Below are positions 22,124 through 31,069 of a stretch of 64,000 nt of DNA, one piece after another. The position numbers were made by a program, and so were the translations under genes. The DNA is from Sphingomonas sp. KR3-1. Its GTDB lineage: Bacteria > Pseudomonadota > Alphaproteobacteria > Sphingomonadales > Sphingomonadaceae. The stretch is taken from positions 558,001-622,000 of the forward strand of contig NZ_JBDZDQ010000002.1 of NCBI RefSeq assembly GCF_040049295.1, in the 5' to 3' direction. Each line of letters starts with the position of its first letter. Within the stretch, counting starts at the first letter, position 1. The notes under the pieces were generated by a model, which saw only the letters and a list, made by a program, of their open reading frames with translations, was not told the DNA's origin and ran no database searches.

Positions 22124-22675
22124 ATGATCGCCGCGATGATGACCGCCGCCAACCTCGGAGCCCGGCTGACGGGCTGGGGCTTCGTGGTCTTCACGATCGG
22201 GTCGGTGTGCTGGGTCGCGATCGGCCTGTCCTCCGGACAGGCGAACCTGCTCGCCTCGAACGCCTTCCTGACGTTGGTCAACCTGGTCGGGATCTGGCGC
22301 TGGCTCGGGCGCCAGGCAACCTACGAGGACGGCGCCGAGACAGCCAAGGCAAAGAGCCACAAGGCGTCGGTGCCGAGCCTGTTCACCGCCACCGGGGTCG
22401 CCGGCATGGCGGTGGTCGACGCCAAGGGCAAGCCGCTCGGCAGGGCCGTCGAAGCGCTGGTCGAATGCCGGTCGGGCACCGTGAGCTATGTCGTGGTCGC
22501 GACCGGTGGTGTCGCGGGGATTCGCGAGGCCTTGCGCGCCGTGCCGCGCGAGGCGGTCGACTTCGGCTGCGACAAGCTCGCACTCACTCTGTCGCCGACC
22601 GCGTTCGAGGCGCTGCCTGCGCTGGACGGCGGCGACTGGCCGGCGGCCGCGGTGCCACAGCCGGTGACGGCATGA
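22124..22675 (+). CDS. Membrane protein with PRC-barrel-like domain
   Basis: Two N-terminal transmembrane helices (GFVVFTIGSVCWVAIGL and LLASNAFLTLVNLVGIWRWL) followed by a PRC-barrel-like domain (about residues 90-160: GMAVVDAKGKPLGRAVEALVECRSGTVSYVVVATGGV). The frame is open upstream to a stop at 22070; a CTG at 22085, 8 bases after AGAGGA, would add LNEIAAWVAPVAT and complete the first membrane helix, so translation may really begin there. Its stop overlaps the start of the helicase gene (ATGA). Function unknown; perhaps surface or stress sensing. Confidence 0.8.
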   Translation: MIAAMMTAANLGARLTGWGFVVFTIGSVCWVAIGLSSGQANLLASNAFLTLVNLVGIWRWLGRQATYEDGAETAKAKSHKASVPSLFTATGVAGMAVVDAKGKPLGRAVEALVECRSGTVSYVVVATGGVAGIREALRAVPREAVDFGCDKLALTLSPTAFEALPALDGGDWPAAAVPQPVTA

Positions 22676-25600
22676 GGATCGCCCATAGCGCGCTGCGGAT
22701 CGCCGCTGCCCTGGAGCAGGACGATCTCGTCTATCTCGCCGATGACGAGCAGCAGGCAGACGCGCTTGCCGCCGCCCTGCGTTCGCTGGTGCCCGAAGCG
22801 CAGGTGATTTTTCTGCCCTCGAGCGACGCCCTGCCGGGCGACGTCGCGCCGCCATCACCGTCCAACACCGGCAGACGCGTTGCGGCGCTTCGAGCGCTGC
22901 GGCAGGCACAGCAGCCAAAGGACCGCCCGCATCTCGTGCTGATACTGAGCGGCGAGGCGGCCGCGCGGCTCTATCCGGCGCCAGAGGCCTATGACGGGGC
23001 GCCGCCGACGCTCCGGCCGGGCGATACGCTCGACGCGGAAGGCTTTGCGGCGCAGGTCGAGGCGCTTGGCTATTTCGCCGACGACCGCATCGACGAACCT
23101 GGCGAAGTCGCGATCCGCGGCGACGTGATCGACATCTTCCCCGCCGATGCCGGTCTCCCGGCGCGGATCGAGATCGCCGATGGCGCCATCGCCGCGATCC
23201 GCGCCTTCGACCCCCTGACCCAGCGCACCGTCGCCGAGCTCGACCTGCTCGAGATCGGCCATGCCGCCGAGCCGGCGCTCGTCGAGCCGGTTCCGATCCT
23301 CGCCCATATGAAGCCCGGCCTGCTCGCGCGATCGGACAAGGCCGACAAGCGGCGTGCGCGGTTCCTTCAGCTCGCAGCCGACACCGCGGGACGCGCCGGC
23401 GGCAAGGTCGATGCGATCGAGGAGAAAATCTGGGCGGCGGCGCTCGCGGACTGGCAAGACGTCGCCTTCGACGATGCCATCGTGCCGATGCCGCGCTTCG
23501 TCGAGGCGCGCGGGCCGATGGCGGCATTCGTCCGCTTCGCCCGGCCGCTGCTGGACGAAGGGCGCGCACTGGTGCTCGCCGGCAGCAAGCGCGACATCCG
23601 CTTCCTGCGCATGAAGATCGCGCGGCGCCTCGCGCTCGACCTGGTCGATCTTGTCGGCTTCGCCGATATCGAGGCACTCGCTTCCGGCGCTGCAGGCAGC
23701 ATCGACATGCCCGTCGATGGCGGGTTCGTCGACGACCGGCTGGTCGTCGTCGCGGCCGCCGACATCCTTGGCAGCCGCGCGCAACTCGAGGATGCGCCCG
23801 TCCATGCCATTGACCCGTTTGCGGCCGCTGGCGCCGAGATCCGCCTCGGCGATGTCGTCGTCCATGAGGATCACGGCGTGGCGCTGGTCGCGGGGCTCGA
23901 GCCCGTGCCCGAGGGCGGCGGCGAGCCGGGCGAGATGATCGCGCTCGAATATGCCGGCGGTGCACGCCGCCTCGTCACGATCGACGCTGCCGACCGGATC
24001 TGGCGCTACGGCGCCGATGCCGATGCCGTGACCTTCGACAAGCTCGATGGCTCGTCCTGGAACAAGCGCCGCGCGGCGATCGACGAAGCCATCAACGAGA
24101 GCGCGCGCGGGCTGGCTGCGCTCGCCGAGGCGCGCGCGACGCTGAAGGCGCCGGTGATCGAGCCGGACGCCGCCGCCTATGAGCGCTTCGCGGGCGGCTT
24201 TGCGTTCAATGAGACCGCCGACCAGGCGCGGGCGATCGCCGCGGTGCGCGCGGACCTTGCCAGCGGCAAGCCGATGGACCGACTGGTCGTCGGCGATGTA
24301 GGCTATGGCAAGACCGAAGTGGCGCTGCGCGGCGCCGCGCTCGCCGCGCTCGCCGGCTATCAGGTGATCGTCGCCGCACCGACCACGGTGCTGGTACGCC
24401 AGCATCTCGAAGGCTTCGCCAAGCGGTTCGAGGCAACGGGGATCAGGGTCGCGGGACTGTCGCGCCTGTCGAGCGCCGGGGAGAAGAAAGCGGTCAAGGC
24501 CGGGCTTGCGGACGGCTCGATCCAGATCGTCATCGGCACGGGCGCGGTGATGGCCAAGGACGTGCGCTATGCCAATCTGGGGCTCGTCGTGATCGATGAG
24601 GAACAGCGCTTTGGTGCGGCCGACAAGGCGCGGCTGCGCGGCTCGGGCGAGACGCATCTGCTGTCGCTCAGCGCCACGCCGATCCCGCGCACGCTGCAGA
24701 TGGCGCTGATCGGGCTCCAGCAGGTGTCGGTGATCGCCACCCCGCCGGCGCGGCGCCAGCCGATCCGCACCAGCCTCGACCAATATGACGACGTGCGCAT
24801 CCGCACCGCGCTGCTGCGCGAGAAGGGCAGGGGCGGGCAGAGCTTCGTCGTCGTGCCGCGGATCGAGGACCTGGCCAAGCTCGCCGAGAAGCTGCGCCGC
24901 ATCGTGCCCGACCTTGGGTTGGTCGAGGCGCATGGCAAGATGCCGGCCGCCGAGATCGACGCGGCGATGGTCGACTTCGCCGGCGGCAAGGGCGATATCC
25001 TGCTCGCCACCAACATCATCGAAGCCGGGCTCGACGTGCCGCGCGCCAACACGATGATCGTATGGCGCGCCGACCGCTTCGGTCTTGCCCAGCTCCACCA
25101 GCTGCGCGGCCGGGTCGGGCGCGGCAATCGGCGCGGGCAGGTGATCCTGCTCACCCAGGCCGAGGACGCGATCGGCGAGCGCACCTTGAAGCGGCTACGT
25201 ACGCTTGCCACCCATGACCGGCTTGGAGCGGGCTTCGATATCAGCGCCGAGGATCTCGATATGCGCGGTGCCGGCGACCTGCTCGGCGACAACCAGGCCG
25301 GGCATATGAAGCTGATCGGCACCCAGCTCTACCAGTATCTGCTAAGCGCGGCGCTGCGCAGCGCCCAGGGCGAGACGGTCGAGCGCTGGTCGCCCGAATT
25401 GCATCTCGGCGTGGGCGGCTTTCTTCCCGAAAGCTGGATCCCCGAGCCCGATGTCCGGCTCGGTCTTTATGTGCGGCTGGCGCGGATCGAGGATGATGCG
25501 GGGTTGGACGCTTTCGAGGAGGAACTGCTCGATCGCTTCGGGCCGTTGCCGCACGAGGCCGAGGCGCTGATGGCGCGTGGCCGTATCCGCATGGCCGCGC

Positions 25601-25791
25601 AGGCGCTGCGGATCGAGCGCATCGACGCCGGTCCCGCCGCGATTGCGCTCACACCGAGGACCGGGTTCGACGCCGATGCGATGGGAGCAGGGTTGACCGA
25701 AAAGAATGGCAGGCTCGTGCTTGCAGAGGCGACCGACGAAGGGAATCGAAGCGAGCGGATCCAGGCCTTGCTGGAATTGCTCGCGTCCTGA
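22672..25791 (+). CDS. Mfd-family transcription-repair coupling helicase (short form)
   Basis: 1,039-residue relative of Mfd, somewhat shorter than the usual ~1,150. The N-terminal third is the degenerate UvrB-like region (EVAIRGDVIDIFPADAG). The RNA-polymerase-interacting domain follows (RLGDVVVHEDHGVALVAGLEP, about residue 390), then the RecG-like helicase: DVGYGKTEVALR (Walker A), DEEQRFG (motif II), SATPIPRTLQM, ATNIIEAGLDVPRANT and QLRGRVGR. A TRCF C-terminal domain is present. The start at 22672 is coupled to the PRC gene. Whether this is the cell's only Mfd or a paralogue cannot be told from the window; the pairing with a PRC membrane protein is unusual for mfd. Confidence 0.85.
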   Translation: MRIAHSALRIAAALEQDDLVYLADDEQQADALAAALRSLVPEAQVIFLPSSDALPGDVAPPSPSNTGRRVAALRALRQAQQPKDRPHLVLILSGEAAARLYPAPEAYDGAPPTLRPGDTLDAEGFAAQVEALGYFADDRIDEPGEVAIRGDVIDIFPADAGLPARIEIADGAIAAIRAFDPLTQRTVAELDLLEIGHAAEPALVEPVPILAHMKPGLLARSDKADKRRARFLQLAADTAGRAGGKVDAIEEKIWAAALADWQDVAFDDAIVPMPRFVEARGPMAAFVRFARPLLDEGRALVLAGSKRDIRFLRMKIARRLALDLVDLVGFADIEALASGAAGSIDMPVDGGFVDDRLVVVAAADILGSRAQLEDAPVHAIDPFAAAGAEIRLGDVVVHEDHGVALVAGLEPVPEGGGEPGEMIALEYAGGARRLVTIDAADRIWRYGADADAVTFDKLDGSSWNKRRAAIDEAINESARGLAALAEARATLKAPVIEPDAAAYERFAGGFAFNETADQARAIAAVRADLASGKPMDRLVVGDVGYGKTEVALRGAALAALAGYQVIVAAPTTVLVRQHLEGFAKRFEATGIRVAGLSRLSSAGEKKAVKAGLADGSIQIVIGTGAVMAKDVRYANLGLVVIDEEQRFGAADKARLRGSGETHLLSLSATPIPRTLQMALIGLQQVSVIATPPARRQPIRTSLDQYDDVRIRTALLREKGRGGQSFVVVPRIEDLAKLAEKLRRIVPDLGLVEAHGKMPAAEIDAAMVDFAGGKGDILLATNIIEAGLDVPRANTMIVWRADRFGLAQLHQLRGRVGRGNRRGQVILLTQAEDAIGERTLKRLRTLATHDRLGAGFDISAEDLDMRGAGDLLGDNQAGHMKLIGTQLYQYLLSAALRSAQGETVERWSPELHLGVGGFLPESWIPEPDVRLGLYVRLARIEDDAGLDAFEEELLDRFGPLPHEAEALMARGRIRMAAQALRIERIDAGPAAIALTPRTGFDADAMGAGLTEKNGRLVLAEATDEGNRSERIQALLELLAS

Positions 25792-25938
25792 CCGGCTTCC
25801 CCCAAGACCGACGGACAACGTCTTTTTCAGGAGCATCGTCCCGGCGGCTGATTTATGTTGCGGCGCAGCAACTATTGGTCGGCTAGGCCGTTTGATAGGG
25901 ACCGGCCACCTTCGGCTTCCTGGCCGAAGGAGCAAGCG

Positions 25939-27078
25939 ATGAGACCCCTATCGGACACGATTGGCAGGCTAACCGCGCTTCGCGCTGCGCGCGCAGCCGG
26001 CGCTGCCCCTGCCGCATCCGCCAAGCTGACGCCGCTTGGCGACTTCGGTTCCAACCCCGGTGCGCTCGATGCCTATTTCTATGTGCCCGATACCGCGGGC
26101 GCGCAGGCGCCGCTGGTGGTCGTGCTGCACGGCTGCACCCAGAATGCCGCCTGCTACGATCATGGCTCGGGCTGGTCGCAGCTCGCCGAGGAACAGGGCT
26201 TCATCCTGCTCTTTCCCGAGCAGCGCCGCGCGAACAATATGAACCTGTGCTTCAGCTGGTTCGAACCAGAGGACAGCCGGCGCGATGCCGGTGAGCCCCT
26301 GTCGATTCGCCAGATGATCGATGCAATGGTCGATCGCCATGGCGCCGATCCCGACCGCGTCTTCATCAACGGCCTGTCGGCCGGTGGCGCGATGACCTCG
26401 GTGATGCTGGCGACCTATCCCGAGCTGTTCGCCGGCGGCGCGATCATCGCGGGGCTCGCCTTCGGTTCGGCCGGCAGCGTGCCCGAAGCCTTTGACCGGA
26501 TGCGCGGCCATGGCGGGCCGGGGCAGGCTGCGCTCGCGGCGGCAGTGCGCGCGGCATCGCCGCATCGCGGGCCCTGGCCGACCGTATCGATATGGCATGG
26601 CAGTGCCGATCATACCGTGGTGCCCGCCAACGCCGATGCCATCCTGGCGCAGTGGCAGGCGATCCATGGCGTTTCCGGCGATACGGCCGAAACCGACATG
26701 GCTGATGGCCATCCGCATCGTGTCTGGCGCGATGCGCGCGGGCGCGCCGTGCTCGAGGAGTATCGGATCACCGGCATGGGCCATGGCACGCCCCTGTCTA
26801 CACGCGGCGAAGCGGGCTGCGGGGCGAGTGGCCCGCATATGCTGGAGGCGGGGATCTCCTCGACCCGGCAAATTGCACGTTTTTGGGGGCTGGCTGCGCC
26901 CGAACTCGCTGCCTCAGCGCATCGACGCACGACCGGATCAAGGCCGGCGTCGGCTGCTGCGCCCCGACCCGTCGATAGTCCGCGCGCTAGCACCGCATCC
27001 CTTCCGCGGCCGGCTGCTGGCGGCGGGGTCGGGCAAATCATCGAAAATGCCTTGCGCGCGGCCGGGCTGATGCGGTGA
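25939..27078 (+). CDS. PHB depolymerase-type esterase (alpha/beta hydrolase)
   Basis: 379-residue alpha/beta hydrolase of the short-chain poly(3-hydroxybutyrate) depolymerase/feruloyl-esterase family. The oxyanion motif HGCTQNAACYD is near residue 70, the lipase box GLSAGG carries the nucleophile, the Asp lies in SADHTVVPANAD, and the His in GMGHGTPL. A Pro/Ala-rich C-terminal tail follows. The start at 25939 has AAGGAGC upstream and omits an unconvincing 28-residue extension. No classical signal peptide is evident, so location is uncertain. Esterase class is safe; the natural substrate is not. Confidence 0.85.
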   Translation: MRPLSDTIGRLTALRAARAAGAAPAASAKLTPLGDFGSNPGALDAYFYVPDTAGAQAPLVVVLHGCTQNAACYDHGSGWSQLAEEQGFILLFPEQRRANNMNLCFSWFEPEDSRRDAGEPLSIRQMIDAMVDRHGADPDRVFINGLSAGGAMTSVMLATYPELFAGGAIIAGLAFGSAGSVPEAFDRMRGHGGPGQAALAAAVRAASPHRGPWPTVSIWHGSADHTVVPANADAILAQWQAIHGVSGDTAETDMADGHPHRVWRDARGRAVLEEYRITGMGHGTPLSTRGEAGCGASGPHMLEAGISSTRQIARFWGLAAPELAASAHRRTTGSRPASAAAPRPVDSPRASTASLPRPAAGGGVGQIIENALRAAGLMR

Positions 27079-27173
27079 CGCGCCGCGCCGGCTATTGGCG
27101 TTCGTCGCGCCGGCAAACGGCTGGTGTCTTCAGTCGGCGCTTTCCAGCAATCGGCCGGCATCGAGCGCACCGA

Positions 27174-27199
27174 GGAACCTCCGGTGGTGCCCGGCCGTC
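27174..27199 (+). promoter_or_regulatory. EcfG-like promoter upstream of GlsB-type gene
   Basis: GGAAC (27174-27178), 17 nt, CGTC (27196-27199), 33 bp upstream of the start codon. Confidence 0.5.
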
Positions 27200-27232
27200 T
27201 GACCGCGACAATCACAAGACAGGGAGACTTTC

Positions 27233-27490
27233 ATGGGTATCATCATGTGGCTTATCGTCGGCGGCGTGGTCGGCTGGCTCGCGAGCCTGATCATGCGCAC
27301 CGACGGCCAGCAGGGCATCTTCCTGAACGTCGTCGTCGGCGTCGTCGGCGCCTTTATCGGCGGCCTGATCCTGGGCCGCGGCGAGATCAACAACTCGCCG
27401 CTGACCGTCACGACCTTTCTGGTCTCGCTTGCGGGCGCAGTCATCCTGCTCGCCATCGTCAATCTCGTCCGGCGTGGCTCGCTGCGCTGA
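27233..27490 (+). CDS. GlsB/YeaQ/YmgE-family stress membrane protein
   Basis: 85-residue inner-membrane protein of the transglycosylase-associated family: three hydrophobic helices with MGIIMWLIVGGVVGWLASL at the start and a glycine-rich GVVGAFIGGLILGRG middle. No transglycosylase activity is implied by the name. GGGAG precedes the start. An EcfG-like promoter supports general-stress induction, as known for this family in Alphaproteobacteria. A related gene is at 62972-63247. Confidence 0.9.
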   Translation: MGIIMWLIVGGVVGWLASLIMRTDGQQGIFLNVVVGVVGAFIGGLILGRGEINNSPLTVTTFLVSLAGAVILLAIVNLVRRGSLR

Positions 27491-27595
27491 CAAGGCACGG
27501 GTGGCGCCTGGCGCGCCGCCCGCCTCTCGGCCGGCGAAGTCGCATCGTCCGATCCTGCGATTCCGATATCGGCTTTTCGGCCTCAATCGGGGAAG

Positions 27596-27784
27596 TCACT
27601 GATCGCCGCCCTCGCCGGTGCGGGCTTCCCGTTCCTCACGACACAGGATGGCAATGCGGCGCTCATAGGCGTACGCGAAGTCGAGATGCTTGCGGTAGCG
27701 CGGCGGGTCGGGCGCGTTTTCCGCCTTCTCCCGCTCCTCGCGCGCGCGGCGCGCGAAATAGTCCACATCCGATTCCCGGTTCAT
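27596..27784 (-). CDS. Small charged protein, 62 aa
   Basis: Starts MNRESDVDYFARRAREEREK and consists of two charged helices (FARRAREEREKAENA and YRKHLDFAYAYERRIAIL). No recognised function; similar short proteins occur in sphingomonads. The chosen ATG is the in-frame Met nearest the conserved-looking start; an upstream Met would add 20 poor residues. Confidence 0.6.
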   Translation of the reverse strand: MNRESDVDYFARRAREEREKAENAPDPPRYRKHLDFAYAYERRIAILCREEREARTGEGGDQ

Positions 27785-27886
27785 CGTCTTCCCATGGGTC
27801 GATGCTTGAACGCGCGAGATAGAAAGCGGGCGCCGCTCGCTCAAGAACCTGGATCAGGTTACGGCGAGGCGTTGGGCGTTCCGCAT

Positions 27887-29434
27887 TCAAGCGAAGGCAC
27901 CGTGGATGAACCAGGTCATGGGGCCCGTCGCACCATGCTCGCCGTCGCCCTGGCGGAACAGCCAGTAGCGGCCGCCGCCTTCGACCTCGACCTGGAAATA
28001 GTCGCGCACCGCAAAGGGCTGGCGTGCCTCATGGCCCTGGCCGCACCACCATTCGGCGTGCAGCCGCTCGGGACCGTCGGCCTGAACGACGCGGTAGCGC
28101 TTGCGTCCCCAGACGAACATCGCCGGTGGGTGGTCGGGCAGCATCGCGGTGACCTGGATCGGCTGGGGCGGGTCGAGCAGGCGCCCGGGCCGTGGCAGGT
28201 CGTCCGCCCAGCGGCCGCTCGACACGGCCTCCATTGCCCCGGCTTGCCCTACCGAGCGCTCGGGCATGCCGCCGGCCCTAGGCTGCGCGCGATACAGGCT
28301 CGCCTGCCCGAACCGGTTGGCGAGCGCATCGACCAGCGCGCCTAGATCGGCCTTGCGCTCAGCGCTTGCCGCGAGATCCGACTGCGCCGCCGCAAGCGGC
28401 TCGAGGAGTGGGGCGACGAGCGTCATCGCCTCGATGCCGAGGCCGGGCTCGACCTGGTCGATCCGGGCGACGAGCAGCTTGGCAAAATGCGCAGGATCGC
28501 GGCTGGGCGCGGCGGTGCCGACGCGAATAGCCTGCACGCGCCCGTCGACGCGGTGGAAATGGCAGTCGAGCCTGCGGGCGCCGCGGCCGAGCGCAACGAG
28601 CTGGCCGGCAAGATCGCCCGCGAGATCGCCGATCACCTGGGCAAAGGCCTCCGGCGTGACGATCGGTTCGAGCAGCCCGCGGCGCGCCCGCGGCACCTTG
28701 GGCGGGAAAACCGGCTCAAGCGTTTCGCCGGCATGGCCGAGCGCCTGGTCGAGGCGCTGATGGAGCGTGCGGCCGAAGCGGCGCGCGAGGGGACCACGCG
28801 GCGTGCCGAGCAATTGCTCGACGCGCTCGAAGCCGAGCTTGCGCAGGCCGTCGACCGTGCCCGGATCGAGGCGCAGTGCTGCCACCGGCAGCAGCGCTAT
28901 TGCCTTGCGCTGGTCGCCGGGAAGGATCGACACCGGGCGGCCGGCGGGCACGTAGCGCGCGACCGCATGCGCGCAGCCGGGCGTGTCGGCCGCGGCGATC
29001 TGTACCGCGAACCCCGCGCGGGCGATGCGGCGATGCAGGTCCTTGAGCAGCGGCCGCTCGCCGCCGAACAATGCCGCGCAACCGCTGATGTCGATCCAGA
29101 CGCCGTCGGGCGGGTCGGGCGCCACGAATGGCGAATAGCGCCCCGCCCACAGCGCCAGCCGGTGGAGCGCTACGAGATCGGCGGCCGGATCGGCATCGAT
29201 GACGGCCAGTTCGGGCACCAGGCTGCGCGCCTTGGTAACGGTCATGCCCGGGCGAATGCCGGCGGCACGCGCCGCCGCGTCGATCGCGGCGACGACCTTG
29301 CGGCCATGATCGGGCAGGGCGGTGGCGAGCGGCGTATCGGGCGCGAGGCGGGCCTCAGCTTGCCCGGCGCCGCTCTTCCGCCGCAGCCGGTCGGTCGGCC
29401 AGCTGGGCAGGTAGAGCGAGACGACCCTGCGCAT
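27887..29434 (-). CDS. imuB: Y-family-like polymerase ImuB
   Basis: 515-residue mutasome component. ImuB is a catalytically dead Y-family polymerase relative that bridges DnaE2 and the beta clamp. It starts MRRVVSLYLPSWPTDRL, the typical N terminus, and has the IDISGCAALFGGE and helix-hairpin-helix-like LRKLGFERVEQLLG segments. The acidic residues of active Y polymerases are not in their usual motifs. The gene overlaps the 3' end of imuA by 80 bases. Its partner dnaE2 is about 7 kb away and frameshifted, so the mutasome may lack its polymerase unless another copy exists. Confidence 0.92.
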   Translation of the reverse strand: MRRVVSLYLPSWPTDRLRRKSGAGQAEARLAPDTPLATALPDHGRKVVAAIDAAARAAGIRPGMTVTKARSLVPELAVIDADPAADLVALHRLALWAGRYSPFVAPDPPDGVWIDISGCAALFGGERPLLKDLHRRIARAGFAVQIAAADTPGCAHAVARYVPAGRPVSILPGDQRKAIALLPVAALRLDPGTVDGLRKLGFERVEQLLGTPRGPLARRFGRTLHQRLDQALGHAGETLEPVFPPKVPRARRGLLEPIVTPEAFAQVIGDLAGDLAGQLVALGRGARRLDCHFHRVDGRVQAIRVGTAAPSRDPAHFAKLLVARIDQVEPGLGIEAMTLVAPLLEPLAAAQSDLAASAERKADLGALVDALANRFGQASLYRAQPRAGGMPERSVGQAGAMEAVSSGRWADDLPRPGRLLDPPQPIQVTAMLPDHPPAMFVWGRKRYRVVQADGPERLHAEWWCGQGHEARQPFAVRDYFQVEVEGGGRYWLFRQGDGEHGATGPMTWFIHGAFA

Positions 29435-30086
29435 CGCAGGCCTCCATGATCCAGGATCGGGGTTCGCCCCCGCGCACGCGTTCGAGCTGGACGTCCCAGC
29501 GCGGCCGGCCGAGGCTGGGAATGCCCAAGGGAATGCTCGGCGCCGCGAGCACGCGCCAGCGCGTCACCGCGGCGGTGCCTTCGCCCGTGCCCTCGATCGG
29601 CGCGGCACGGCGGAACACGAAGGCCGGGACACCCGAGCCCTCGGCGGCGAGCTGGAGCCGCTTCGAGGCGGTGGTCGAGAGCTTGGCGACCTCGCCGACC
29701 ACGCCGGCCAGGCCGGCATGGCGCAGGCATTCCTCCATCGCGAGCAGGACGTTGACGTCGCTGCCCGCCTCGACATGGATCACCCGGTCGGGCGCCAAGC
29801 CGGCCAGGTCGAGGGCAGGGGCGAACAGGTCGCGCCAGCGCAGGCACCAGAATACCGGGCCGTCGATCCGCGCGAGGATGCCGGCCAGGAAGATCGTCGC
29901 GGCGGCATCGTCGCATAGTTCGGGGCTGCCGGCCACTTCATGCAGCGCGCCGGTGGCGAGGCCACCCCCCGGCAGCCAGCCATCGAGCGCGTCGATCCCG
30001 AACGGCACCGACGCATGGCGCTGGCCGACACCTTCGATGGCGGCGATGCGCGAACGCAGCTGGGCGATGACGGCGGGCTGACCCAT
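29355..30086 (-). CDS. imuA: Mutasome protein ImuA (RecA-like)
   Basis: 243-residue RecA-superfamily protein working with ImuB and DnaE2 in SOS mutagenesis. Sequence features: FGIDALDGWLPGGGLATGALHEV near residue 29, matching RecA/KaiC-like entry to a Walker A region, and FWCLRWRDLFAPALDLAGL. The C terminus is Arg/Ala-rich. The start at 30086 follows a LexA box by 31 bp. The long coding overlap with imuB implies coupled translation. Confidence 0.9.
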   Translation of the reverse strand: MGQPAVIAQLRSRIAAIEGVGQRHASVPFGIDALDGWLPGGGLATGALHEVAGSPELCDDAAATIFLAGILARIDGPVFWCLRWRDLFAPALDLAGLAPDRVIHVEAGSDVNVLLAMEECLRHAGLAGVVGEVAKLSTTASKRLQLAAEGSGVPAFVFRRAAPIEGTGEGTAAVTRWRVLAAPSIPLGIPSLGRPRWDVQLERVRGGEPRSWIMEACDAQGRLALPAQLADRPAAAEERRRAS

Positions 30087-30117
30087 GGATTGGCTAGACT
30101 CGAGAACGAGGTGATTC

Positions 30118-30132
30118 GTTCCTTGTTTGTTC
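30118..30132 (-). promoter_or_regulatory. LexA (SOS) box of imuA-imuB
   Basis: GTTC-CTTGTTT-GTTC, exact GTTC-N7-GTTC spacing, 31 bp upstream of imuA. Confidence 0.8.
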
Positions 30133-30201
30133 CCAATGGGATGAACGAGTCAAGCGAGCGGCCGCCGGACGCTCGAAATCGGGCCTTGCAAGGCGCGAGG
30201 G

Positions 30202-30516
30202 TCAGGGGCCTTCGTGCAGCGGGTCGGTGCCGGGTTCGGGCGCGTCTCCCGAGCTCAACCGCAGATCGTCGAAGGGCTCGCCGAGCGCGGCCGCGATCAT
30301 CCGCTGCCAGACCGCGATGTCGCCGGCGCGCTCCATCTCGGCATCGGGCTCGCGCAGCGTTTTGAGCACGGCGATCGCATCGTCCTCGAATTCGTGCCAC
30401 CGGCTGTCGACCGCGCCTGCCGCATGGGCATCGTCGCCGTCCGCATTGGCACTGAGACGCTGTCCGGCCAGCACCCGCGCGATCCGCTCGACCGCGCCTG
30501 TCGTTGCAATGTCCAT
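30202..30516 (-). CDS. Hypothetical protein, 104 aa
   Basis: Starts MDIATTGAVERIARVLAGQRL and contains AVLKTLREPDAEMERAGDIAVWQRMI, a pattern I associate with a small family of sphingomonad proteins of unknown role. GGAGGAG lies 6 bases before the ATG at 30516, so the start is firm. Soluble and acidic, with a disordered C terminus (DAPEPGTDPLHEGP). It follows the DUF3606 gene on the same strand. Confidence 0.7.
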   Translation of the reverse strand: MDIATTGAVERIARVLAGQRLSANADGDDAHAAGAVDSRWHEFEDDAIAVLKTLREPDAEMERAGDIAVWQRMIAAALGEPFDDLRLSSGDAPEPGTDPLHEGP

Positions 30517-30597
30517 ATCCTGCTCCTCCACCGCGTTCGAACGATTGCCGCTACCGGCGTTGCGGAGACGCCGGGCGCGCAGGCACCCGCCGGCGAT

Positions 30598-30972
30598 CTA
30601 GTCGCCGCCGCCCTGGCCGCGCAGATAGGTCTGGACGGCATGCGCGTCGCTGCCGACCGCGCTGACCGCCTCTTCGAGCTGCGCGCGTGTCACCGAATAG
30701 CGATCGGCCCAGCGCTCCGCGGCTGTCTCGTCGTCCAGATCGATTGTCGTCGTATTGCGGTCGGCGATGCCCGGATCGCCGGCGGTACCTGCCCCGATCG
30801 TCGGGTTGCTCGCGGCAGTGGCCGCGTCGGTCTTGGCGCCACCCTGGTCGCCGTCGCGCGCGATCGCGTTGGTATAGGCGGCGCCCTCGTCGGCAATGCC
30901 GGCCTGCTCGCTCTCCTGGGCGGCCTGCTCGGGATCGGCTGGTCCGGTATGGGCTGGGTTGCGGTCCGACAT
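30598..30972 (-). CDS. DUF3606 domain protein with disordered N-terminal extension
   Basis: 124 residues. The C-terminal ~50 (RWADRYSVTRAQLEEAVSAV, HAVQTYLRG) are the DUF3606 module also seen at 10591-10767. The N-terminal ~70 residues (MSDRNPAHTGPADPEQAA) are Ala/Asp/Thr-rich and probably disordered. It has an EcfG-like promoter, suggesting general-stress control. Function unknown. Confidence 0.75.
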   Translation of the reverse strand: MSDRNPAHTGPADPEQAAQESEQAGIADEGAAYTNAIARDGDQGGAKTDAATAASNPTIGAGTAGDPGIADRNTTTIDLDDETAAERWADRYSVTRAQLEEAVSAVGSDAHAVQTYLRGQGGGD

Positions 30973-30994
30973 CTGCGTTCTCCTCGCCAGAACC

Positions 30995-31019
30995 AACCTT
31001 TGGACGCAGTCCGGGTTCC
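30995..31019 (-). promoter_or_regulatory. EcfG-like promoter for DUF3606 gene
   Basis: Minus strand GGAAC (31019-31015), 16 nt, GGTT (30998-30995), 22 bp upstream of the start at 30972. Confidence 0.4.
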
Positions 31020-31069
31020 TGCGCACGACACGCGAACCGACCCATTTTCAACCAGTTGGGAGGGCGCGA

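Noticed and set aside
22855..25098. 747-codon leftward frame over the Mfd-like gene
   Set aside because: Antisense shadow; His/Arg/Asp-rich composition without motifs, while the plus strand carries all helicase motifs.
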